Shown here in pieces: positions 14,715 through 20,788 of a stretch of DNA of 20,788 nucleotides (position 1 is the first letter of the stretch; each line of letters begins with the position of its first letter). Made by a program: the position numbers and the translations under genes. The notes under the pieces are model-generated. The model searched no databases. It saw only the letters and a list, made by a program, of their open reading frames with translations, and was not told where the DNA came from. Source of the stretch: Heyndrickxia sporothermodurans (lineage in GTDB: Bacteria; Bacillota; Bacilli; Bacillales; Bacillaceae_C); the NCBI RefSeq assembly GCF_016785185.1, contig NZ_JAEKDY010000056.1; one strand, 5' to 3'.

Positions 14715-15689
14715 ATGATGGAGCAAGCATTATTTTTTACAATTTTAATGGGATTCCTAATTACTGCACTACTTTCTCCTATTTTTATTCCTTTTTTAAG
14801 AAGATTAAAATTTGGGCAAAGTATTCGCGAGGAAGGGCCAAAATCGCACCAAAAGAAAACGGGAACACCTACTATGTGTGGAATAGTTATTCTTTTATCA
14901 ATTATTATTACAACACTTATTATGACAGGGAAATTATCCGAACCGACGGTAAAAACTTATCTGCTTTTATTAGTTACTGTTGGCTTTGGCTTACTAGGGT
15001 TTTTAGATGATTTTATTAAAGTTGTCTTAAAAAGAAATTTAGGGCTAACTTCTAAGCAGAAGTTACTTGGACAAATTATCATATCAGTTATTTTTTATAT
15101 TGTATTTCGTCAATTCAATTTTTCAACTGTGATTACAATACCTGGTATTGATTATTCATTCGATTTAGGATGGTTTTATTTAATTTTTATCATTTTTTGG
15201 CTAGTAGGATTTTCGAATGCAGTTAATTTAACAGATGGACTTGATGGTCTTGTTTCAGGTACTTGTGCGATTGCATTTGGAGCATTAGCAGTATTAGCAT
15301 GGAATCAATCACAATTTGAAGTTGCTGTGTTTGCTGTTGCGGTTGTTGGTGCAGTATTAGGTTTCTTAGTGTTTAATGCACATCCAGCAAAAGTGTTTAT
15401 GGGAGATACCGGATCATTGGCACTTGGAGGCGCCATTGCAACTATTGCAATTTTAACAAAGCTAGAAATTTTACTTATCATTATTGGTGGGGTTTTCGTT
15501 ATTGAAACTTTATCTGTTATTTTACAAGTCATTTCTTTTAAAACAACGGGAAAAAGGATCTTTCGAATGAGTCCGTTACACCATCATTATGAATTAGGTG
15601 GTTGGTCAGAATGGAGAGTTGTTGTAACTTTTTGGACAGTAGGGTTATTATGCGCTATATTAGCGATTTATATTGAGGTGTGGTTGTAA
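14715..15689 (+). CDS. mraY: Phospho-MurNAc-pentapeptide translocase MraY
   Basis: Integral membrane enzyme that transfers phospho-MurNAc-pentapeptide to undecaprenyl phosphate, making lipid I. The 324-aa length equals that of B. subtilis MraY. About ten hydrophobic helices are present. Catalytic and conserved residues are in place: D98-D99 (FLDDF), N168 and D174 (SNAVNLTDGLDG), D231 (FMGDTGS) and the HHH cluster 289-291 (PLHHHYE). One oddity is TPTMCG (51-56), where the family normally has TPTMGG, so C55 replaces a conserved glycine. Two start codons are adjacent (14715 and 14718). GGAAGGG (14703-14709) is somewhat better spaced for the second, but the first gives the length of the B. subtilis protein. 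murD follows directly. Confidence 0.96.
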   Translation: MMEQALFFTILMGFLITALLSPIFIPFLRRLKFGQSIREEGPKSHQKKTGTPTMCGIVILLSIIITTLIMTGKLSEPTVKTYLLLLVTVGFGLLGFLDDFIKVVLKRNLGLTSKQKLLGQIIISVIFYIVFRQFNFSTVITIPGIDYSFDLGWFYLIFIIFWLVGFSNAVNLTDGLDGLVSGTCAIAFGALAVLAWNQSQFEVAVFAVAVVGAVLGFLVFNAHPAKVFMGDTGSLALGGAIATIAILTKLEILLIIIGGVFVIETLSVILQVISFKTTGKRIFRMSPLHHHYELGGWSEWRVVVTFWTVGLLCAILAIYIEVWL

Positions 15690-17045
15690 GTGAAAAAGAC
15701 GAATCAATATCAACATAAGAAAATATTAGTATTGGGACTCGCAAAGAGTGGGGTTAGTGCTGCCTCGCTTTTACATAGTTTAGGTGCTTTTGTTACCGTA
15801 AATGATTTTAAACCTCTTGATGAAAATCCGGAAGCTCAAGGGTTATTAGAGCAGGGGATAAAAGTTATTTGTGGAAGTCACCCGATCGAATTATTGGATG
15901 AGGGCTTTGAATTAATCGTAAAGAACCCGGGGATTCCCTATACGAATCCTTTAGTTGCTGGTGCAATTGATCGAGGGATTCCCGTCATAACCGAAGTGGA
16001 ACTTGCTTACCAAGTTTCCGATGCACCGATCGTAGGCATTACAGGGACAAATGGGAAAACAACGACGACAACGTTAATTTTTAATATGCTACAGGCCGAT
16101 AAAGAATTTCACCCGTTAATTGCAGGAAATATTGGAACGGTGGCATCAGAGGTAGCACAAAAGGCGACAGAAGATAATCAAATGGTCGTGGAATTGTCAT
16201 CCTTTCAATTAATGGGAATACAATCATTTAAACCGCATATTGCAGTGATTACCAATATTTATGAAGCGCATCTAGATTATCATGGAACAAAACAAGAATA
16301 TGCAAAGGCAAAAGCAAATATTACAAAAAATCAATCTGAAGAGGACTACTTAATCGTAAATGCTGATCAAGATGAATTAATTGAGCTAATTTCCTTTTCA
16401 AAAGCTAAATTAATTCCATTCTCAACAACTACAAATCTTGCAAATGGTAGTTCAATTATAAACGGAATGGTTTCCTTTTTAGGCGAGGAAATCATGCCAA
16501 AGAGTGATATTACTTTACCAGGAGATCATAATCTGGAAAATATATTAGCAGCTGTAGCAGCAGCGAAGCTATTAGGTGTAAGTAATCAAGCGATTAGAAA
16601 AGTGTTAACTACCTTCAAAGGTGTGAAACATCGTACTCAATTTGTTGATGAAATTTCGGGAAGAAGATTTTTTAACGACTCTAAAGCAACAAATATTTTG
16701 GCAGCTCAAAGTGCATTAAATGCATTTAATGAACCTGTTATTTTGTTAGCGGGAGGACTTGATCGCGGGAATGGTTTTGATGAATTAATCCCAGCAATGA
16801 AAAATGTTAAAGCGATGATTACTTTTGGTCAAACTGCTAGTAAACTTGAGGAAGTTGCTCAAAAAGCGGGAATAGAAATCATTAAACGTGTCGATAATGT
16901 TGAGAAGGCAGTACCAGTAGCATTTGATTTGTCAAATCCCGGAGATGTTATTTTACTGTCACCTGCTTGTGCAAGTTGGGATCAATATAAAACTTTTGAA
17001 GTTCGCGGTGATATTTTTATTGATGCAGTGCATAAGCTAAAATAA
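15690..17045 (+). CDS. murD: UDP-N-acetylmuramoylalanine:D-glutamate ligase MurD
   Basis: Adds D-glutamate to UDP-MurNAc-L-Ala in the cytoplasm. The 451-aa length equals that of B. subtilis. Domains in order: a Rossmann-like N-domain (KKILVLGLAKSGVSAA, then VKNPGIPY), the ATPase domain with P-loop GTNGKTTTTT (119-128), VELSSFQLMG and AHLDYHGT, and a C-domain with HRTQFVDE, NDSKATN, LAGGLDRG and LLSPACASWDQ. The start is GTG, on the base after the mraY stop. GAGGTG (15675-15680) inside mraY is nine bases upstream. A 70-base gap without a recognisable promoter or terminator separates it from spoVE. Confidence 0.96.
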   Translation: MKKTNQYQHKKILVLGLAKSGVSAASLLHSLGAFVTVNDFKPLDENPEAQGLLEQGIKVICGSHPIELLDEGFELIVKNPGIPYTNPLVAGAIDRGIPVITEVELAYQVSDAPIVGITGTNGKTTTTTLIFNMLQADKEFHPLIAGNIGTVASEVAQKATEDNQMVVELSSFQLMGIQSFKPHIAVITNIYEAHLDYHGTKQEYAKAKANITKNQSEEDYLIVNADQDELIELISFSKAKLIPFSTTTNLANGSSIINGMVSFLGEEIMPKSDITLPGDHNLENILAAVAAAKLLGVSNQAIRKVLTTFKGVKHRTQFVDEISGRRFFNDSKATNILAAQSALNAFNEPVILLAGGLDRGNGFDELIPAMKNVKAMITFGQTASKLEEVAQKAGIEIIKRVDNVEKAVPVAFDLSNPGDVILLSPACASWDQYKTFEVRGDIFIDAVHKLK

Positions 17046-17127
17046 GGGCTTGTCAAACTGCTTAAGGATGAACATCTTGAGATTGAACAAAAACGAGCTC
17101 TAATCTTTCACTCTCGAGGTGTTGACT

Positions 17128-18228
17128 TTGCCGGTTAAAAAATCGAATCCCGATTTTATGTTAATTATTGTTACACTCACATTGTTGACTGTTGGACTTA
17201 TTATGGTTTATAGTGCTAGTGCGATTTGGGCCAATTTTAAATTTGATGACTCCTTCTTTTTTGCAAAACGACAGCTTTTATTTGCCGGGGTTGGTGTAAT
17301 CGCTATGTTTTTTATTATGAATGTCGATTACTGGACATGGAGATCATGGGCAAAAGTCATTTTAATTGGCTGTTTCCTCTTATTGGTACTGGTGCTAATA
17401 CCGGGGATTGGTATGGAGCGAAATGGTTCAAGGAGCTGGATTGGTGTTGGTGCCTTTTCTATTCAGCCTTCTGAATTCATAAAATTGGCAATGATTGCTT
17501 TTTTAGCCAAGTTTTTATCTGAACAACAAAAATATATAACGACAATTAAGAAAGGCTTACTTCCATCCTTATCTCTTGTATTCCTTGCATTTGGCATGAT
17601 TATGTTACAACCGGATTTAGGAACGGGCACAGTAATGTTAGGAACATGTATTGTAATGATTTTTATTGCTGGTGCAAGAATATTCCATTTTGTCATTTTA
17701 GGTTTAATAGGTGTTGGTGGTTTCGTTGCCTTAATATTATCAGCTCCGTATCGTATGGCGAGAATTACCTCATTTTTAGATCCATGGCAAGACCCGCAAG
17801 GAACAGGATTTCAGATCATTCAGTCGCTTTTTGCCATTGGACCAGGTGGATTATTTGGACTAGGGTTAGGTGAAAGCAGGCAAAAATTCTTCTACTTACC
17901 TGAACCACAAACGGATTTTATTTTTGCTATATTGTCAGAAGAATTAGGGTTTATTGGCGGCACCTTTGTCCTTCTGCTGTTTTCCCTATTATTATGGAGA
18001 GGGATTCGAATCGCTCTAGGTGCACCAGATCTCTATGGCAGTTTCTTAGCAGTTGGGATCATATCGATGGTAGCCATCCAGGTTATGATAAACATTGGAG
18101 TTGTAACAGGCTTGATGCCTGTCACTGGGATTACTTTACCATTTTTAAGTTATGGTGGATCGTCCTTAACATTGATGCTAATGGCTATAGGGGTATTGCT
18201 AAATATTAGCAGATACGCACGATTATAA
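17128..18228 (+). CDS. spoVE: Stage V sporulation protein E, SEDS peptidoglycan polymerase
   Basis: SEDS-family glycosyltransferase of the FtsW/RodA group, working with SpoVD to polymerise spore cortex glycan from lipid II. The 366-aa protein has about ten membrane helices. Family signatures include MVYSAS (27-32), NGSRSWIG with W104, QPSEF with E116, QPDLGT (161-166), PEPQTDFIFAILSEELG with the essential D263, and the C-terminal GITLPFLSYGGSS (334-346). TTG 17128 is chosen over GTG 17119 and TTG 17122. GAGGTG (17116-17121) is six bases before 17128, while the earlier starts overlap it. The resulting protein also matches B. subtilis SpoVE (366 aa, start followed by KK and PD) residue for residue at the N-terminus. 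FtsW is the alternative call, but high similarity to SpoVE and the dcw position favour SpoVE. A hairpin follows directly; murG does not. Confidence 0.92.
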   Translation: MPVKKSNPDFMLIIVTLTLLTVGLIMVYSASAIWANFKFDDSFFFAKRQLLFAGVGVIAMFFIMNVDYWTWRSWAKVILIGCFLLLVLVLIPGIGMERNGSRSWIGVGAFSIQPSEFIKLAMIAFLAKFLSEQQKYITTIKKGLLPSLSLVFLAFGMIMLQPDLGTGTVMLGTCIVMIFIAGARIFHFVILGLIGVGGFVALILSAPYRMARITSFLDPWQDPQGTGFQIIQSLFAIGPGGLFGLGLGESRQKFFYLPEPQTDFIFAILSEELGFIGGTFVLLLFSLLLWRGIRIALGAPDLYGSFLAVGIISMVAIQVMINIGVVTGLMPVTGITLPFLSYGGSSLTLMLMAIGVLLNISRYARL

Positions 18229-18243
18229 ATAGCATAAGTCACA

Positions 18244-18279
18244 GTAAATACAAAACCCTTTTTTAAGGGTTTTGTTTAC
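18244..18279 (+). terminator. Terminator-like hairpin after spoVE
   Basis: CAAAACCCTT (18251-18260) pairs with AAGGGTTTTG (18265-18274) around TTTT. GTAAA (18244-18248) and TTTAC (18275-18279) extend the stem past a two-base bulge. The downstream arm doubles as the T-rich tract. It closes the murE-spoVE run where murG would be expected. Confidence 0.7.
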
Positions 18280-18337
18280 GTTTAGGACTTTTTATCTACA
18301 GTTATATTACAATCATATAATTATTCTTTTACTAGAG

Positions 18338-18365
18338 TTTAAACTGGTTTAGAATATAGTATGAT
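18338..18365 (+). promoter_or_regulatory. Candidate sigma-A promoter for divIB
   Basis: TTTAAA (18338-18343, 4 of 6) and TATGAT (18360-18365, 5 of 6) are separated by 16 bases. The predicted start is near 18372, about 37 bases ahead of divIB. It lies just downstream of the spoVE hairpin, which supports an independent divIB transcript. Confidence 0.55.
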
Positions 18366-18408
18366 AGAAACGAAAAAGATAAGAGAAATGAAAAAAGGGG
18401 GGTAAAAT

Positions 18409-19179
18409 GTGCCAGATGGAAAAGTTGTCTCTTTAGAAGATCGAATTCCAAAACTTAAAGAACAGCGGAAAAGAAAAACAAATCGTCGTCTGATCCTTTT
18501 AATTTCTGTTTTCTTTTTGCTAATACTGTTAATTATCTACTTTCAATCCCCTCTTAGCCACGTGAATAAAATTAAAGTAGAAGGTAATAAAACAATTAGC
18601 GACGAGTCAATCATACAGAAATCGGGATTATCAAGAAGGACGAATGTATGGAAAGTGAATAAAGAGGAAACCGCTGCAAAGGTCGAATCAATTCCGGAAG
18701 TAAAGAAAGCTTCAGTTAAAATTGTTTTTCCGAATAGTATTGTTGTCAATATTACGGAACATGCTAAAATTGCCTACATATCTAACGGTAAAAAGCTTTT
18801 ACCGGTTCTTGGAAATGGAAGTGTTCTAAACAAACAACAAGATGATATATTGACTAACATACCGATACTAACTAGTTTTAAAAAGGGAAAATTTTTAAAC
18901 GAAATGGTAGACCAGCTTAAGCAATTACCTGATGAAATACTAAATTCAATTTCGGAAATTCACTATGATCCAAAAAAGACGGATAATTATCATATTACAA
19001 TGTATATGAATGACGGCTTTGAAGTTTCAGCAACGATGAGAACATTAGCTAGCAAAATCATTTATTACCCTTCAATTGTTTCTCAACTGGATCCGAAAGA
19101 AAAAGGTATTATCGATTTGGAAGTGGGATCGGTTTTTAAATCTTTTAAAGCTAAGGGAAAAGACAAAAATGGCGAGTAG
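18409..19179 (+). CDS. divIB: Cell division protein DivIB (FtsQ family)
   Basis: Bitopic divisome protein that binds FtsL and DivIC and stabilises the septal synthase. The 256-aa protein has a basic cytoplasmic tail (EDRIPKLKEQRKRKTNRR, 10-27) and one membrane helix (about 28-45). Next comes a POTRA domain beginning at HVNKIKVEGNKTISDESI (51-68), then the FtsQ/DivIB beta domain, with MYMNDGFEVSA and YPSIVSQLDPKEKGIIDLEV near the end. This is the same order and nearly the same length as B. subtilis DivIB (263 aa). The start is GTG 18409, six bases after AAGGGGGG (18395-18402). An ATG at 18407 is in another frame. The gene is first in its transcript here, whereas in B. subtilis it follows murG-murB. 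Confidence 0.93.
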   Translation: MPDGKVVSLEDRIPKLKEQRKRKTNRRLILLISVFFLLILLIIYFQSPLSHVNKIKVEGNKTISDESIIQKSGLSRRTNVWKVNKEETAAKVESIPEVKKASVKIVFPNSIVVNITEHAKIAYISNGKKLLPVLGNGSVLNKQQDDILTNIPILTSFKKGKFLNEMVDQLKQLPDEILNSISEIHYDPKKTDNYHITMYMNDGFEVSATMRTLASKIIYYPSIVSQLDPKEKGIIDLEVGSVFKSFKAKGKDKNGE

Positions 19180-19879
19180 AAAATCAAAAGGAAAAAGTGT
19201 TATACTCGCTCTCGTCTGTATTGTGTTAGGTTTCATGCTTGCATTTTCCTATAAACTAGCAAACAAAGAACAATCAAGTAGTGAAAAACTAACAGATCCA
19301 CAATTTGCAAGAGAAACAGAATTGAGAAAACAATTGATTAGACTAAAGCAAGATAACCGTTCATTGCAAAAGGAATTAGAAAAAAAACAAAGTACTGTTC
19401 GGACAATGGAAAAAGACTTGTCTAAGGAAGAACAAGTTTTTTTTAATCTTGCAGAAGATGCTGAGAAGTACAGAATGTATTTGGGTAAAGTCAAGGTTGC
19501 AGGAAAAGGTATAGATGTGACACTTGAAGATGGTGCATATGACCCGAAAAAGGAGAATGTCAATAGCTATATCGTGCATGATCATCATGTATTTAAAGTA
19601 ATTAATGAGTTATATGTTTCCGGTGCCCAAGCAATAGCAATTAATGGCCAGAGAATTAACCATAATTCATATATCATTTGTAATGGCCCGGTAATTACCG
19701 TTGATGGTGTCCCTTTTCCGGAACCGTTTAAGATTTCGGCAATTGGCGATCCGGATGTACTGGCATCGGCATTGTCAATTACTGGTGGTATAAAGGACCA
19801 ACTTGTAAACGATAATATTATCTTTACGGTAGAAAAAAAGGATCAAATACAAATCGGACCGATTTTTGGTGAATCTTAA
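19169..19879 (+). CDS. ylxW: DUF881 membrane-anchored coiled-coil protein, YlxW-like
   Basis: Protein of unknown function found between divIB and ftsA in Bacilli. The 236-aa product has a basic N-terminus (MASRKSKGKS), one membrane helix (about 10-29), a charged coiled coil (about 48-100) and a DUF881 domain (about 104-236). DUF881 signatures are GKGIDVTLEDGA, YIVHDHHVFKVINEL, GAQAIAINGQRI and CNGPVITVDG. The ATG at 19169 overlaps the end of divIB by 11 bases. It is chosen over upstream in-frame starts (from 19076) because those would place about 30 non-conserved residues inside divIB coding. AAGGGA (19153-19158) is a modest ribosome site, so coupling to divIB translation is likely. The topology suggests an extracytoplasmic role at the division site, which is inference. 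Confidence 0.85.
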   Translation: MASRKSKGKSVILALVCIVLGFMLAFSYKLANKEQSSSEKLTDPQFARETELRKQLIRLKQDNRSLQKELEKKQSTVRTMEKDLSKEEQVFFNLAEDAEKYRMYLGKVKVAGKGIDVTLEDGAYDPKKENVNSYIVHDHHVFKVINELYVSGAQAIAINGQRINHNSYIICNGPVITVDGVPFPEPFKISAIGDPDVLASALSITGGIKDQLVNDNIIFTVEKKDQIQIGPIFGES

Positions 19880-19900
19880 AAGATGCAAAGGAGAAAAGGA

Positions 19901-20611
19901 GTGGGGTCAAAATTTACAATAAGTATGACATTGATTACTGTGATAATTGGATTCATGCTGGCCATCCAATTTCAAACAGTTAAAGAGCCGAAGGTGCGGG
20001 ATACTAGAGATGTTTGGGCGTTAAGAGATGACTTAATTAAAGAACAGGAATTACAATCGAAATTACTTGAAGAGATTCGATCAAATGAAGAACGGATATC
20101 TAAGTATAAAACGAAAATAAAAGACAGCAAAGAAATGGCGTTAAAAGAGACACTCGAAGGATTAAAAAAAGAAGCGGGACAAACAGACATAAAAGGTCCA
20201 GGTCTTGTCATTACCGTTTCCATTTTAAAAGAAGCATTGTTGCTTGGGCAACCTGTCGCAGATGTTTCCCCAATGCTATTAAAACGTCTAGTAAACGATT
20301 TAAATATGTATGGTGCCGATCAAATTTCGATTGATGGAGAAAGATTGATTAATACAACAGTTATTCGTGATATAAATGGAAAAACAAAAATTAACGGTCA
20401 TTCGATAAAGAAATATCCCTTTCAAATAAAAATTATTACTAAAAATATGGATGAGGCAAATAAATTGTATAACCGTATACAAGTGTCCCCGGTGATCGAT
20501 GAATTTATTGTTGAAAACTTAAAAATCACGATTTCCAAGCCGAAAAAGTCACTTGTTATACCTGCTTTTGAAGATAGTATAGTAATAAAAGGGATGAAAT
20601 CAATTGAATAA
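19901..20611 (+). CDS. ylxX: Second DUF881 membrane-anchored protein, YlxX-like
   Basis: A paralogue of the preceding gene with the same plan. It has one membrane helix (about 5-23), a coiled coil rich in Glu/Lys (about 38-80), then DUF881 with GPGLVITVS, VSPMLLKRLVNDLNMYGADQISIDGERL and KKYPFQIKIITK. The function is unknown. The start is uncertain. GTG 19901 is preferred because AAAGGAG (19887-19893) is seven bases upstream, giving 236 aa. In-frame ATG 19883 adds six residues (MQRRKG) and has only a weak GGTGA upstream. It follows ylxW within 21 bases, consistent with ylxW-ylxX of B. subtilis. There the next genes are sbp and ftsA; here a terminator follows and the window ends. Confidence 0.83.
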   Translation: MGSKFTISMTLITVIIGFMLAIQFQTVKEPKVRDTRDVWALRDDLIKEQELQSKLLEEIRSNEERISKYKTKIKDSKEMALKETLEGLKKEAGQTDIKGPGLVITVSILKEALLLGQPVADVSPMLLKRLVNDLNMYGADQISIDGERLINTTVIRDINGKTKINGHSIKKYPFQIKIITKNMDEANKLYNRIQVSPVIDEFIVENLKITISKPKKSLVIPAFEDSIVIKGMKSIE

Positions 20612-20657
20612 CTTTGAAAAATGAGAAAACGATTCAACATGATCGAAAAATATTATC

Positions 20658-20687
20658 AAAAGAGTCAATTTCATAATTGCTCTTTTT
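20658..20687 (+). terminator. Rho-independent terminator after the DUF881 pair
   Basis: AAAAGAG (20658-20664) pairs with CTCTTTT (20680-20686). CAATT (20666-20670) pairs with AATTG (20675-20679) around TCAT, with one bulged T. The stem ends in TTTTT (20683-20687). It lies 46 bases after the last stop and separates divIB-ylxW-ylxX from whatever follows. Confidence 0.7.
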
Positions 20688-20788
20688 AAAAATACAGAAT
20701 CCTACAGAATTTCTAAAATATATTTTTAAAAACAGAAATCATGCTACTTGTTGCTGATTTAATTGTACATTAATTCGGTCTGCGGCTA

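Noticed and set aside
17046..17127. Promoter in the murD-spoVE gap (TTGTCA 17050 or TTGAGA 17077)
   Set aside because: Neither has a -10 better than three of six at proper spacing, and no sigma-E motif was seen.
19076..19168. Longer N-terminus for the ylxW-like gene
   Set aside because: It lies entirely within the conserved end of divIB, encodes an unusual Trp/Lys-rich stretch and would precede the typical basic tail and membrane helix.

Overview
The window is AT-rich DNA carrying the division and cell-wall (dcw) gene cluster of an endospore-forming member of the Bacillaceae. The endospore call rests on spoVD and spoVE. Bacillithiol synthesis (bshC) and a MurE with the DNPR signature of meso-diaminopimelate peptidoglycan fit the same family. 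Many products match the lengths I recall for Bacillus subtilis: MraZ 143 aa, MraY 324, MurD 451, SpoVE 366. I cannot name the genus. All convincing genes are on the + strand, and no mobile element, tRNA, rRNA or CRISPR array was seen.

Layout. (1) 150-3292: a three-gene biotin-dependent acyl-CoA carboxylase (biotin carboxylase, 70-aa biotin carrier, carboxyltransferase) related to YngH/YngHB/YngE, closed by a long hairpin. (2) 3382-4667: panE overlapping a DUF3397-type membrane protein gene. (3) 4793-6412: bshC with its own promoter and a strong terminator. (4) 6559-10591: mraZ-rsmH-ftsL-pbpB, with GTGG repeats at 10-bp spacing in front of mraZ (a likely MraZ operator) and a hairpin after pbpB. 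(5) 10717-12636: spoVD alone, followed by a terminator. (6) 12809-18228: murE, a small MurF-N-domain-like gene, mraY, murD, spoVE, then a hairpin. (7) 18409-20611: divIB and two DUF881 genes (ylxW/ylxX-like), then a terminator. The last 100 bases (20688-20788) hold nothing I can assign. No gene-free stretch exceeds 300 bases.

How the genes work together. MurE and MurD are cytoplasmic Mur ligases building the UDP-MurNAc-peptide. MraY loads it on undecaprenyl phosphate to give lipid I. PBP2b (PbpB) with FtsL and DivIB acts in the vegetative septum. SpoVD with SpoVE forms the sporulation pair of transpeptidase and SEDS glycosyltransferase for spore cortex. MraZ is the cluster regulator and RsmH methylates 16S rRNA.

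Departures from the B. subtilis order are the most interesting content. murG and murB, which lie between spoVE and divIB in B. subtilis, are absent and replaced by a terminator plus promoter. A 147-aa intact gene resembling only the N-terminal domain of MurF sits where a full murF is found in some dcw clusters. I see no clearly new multi-gene system; the orphan MurF-like domain protein is the best candidate for something undescribed.
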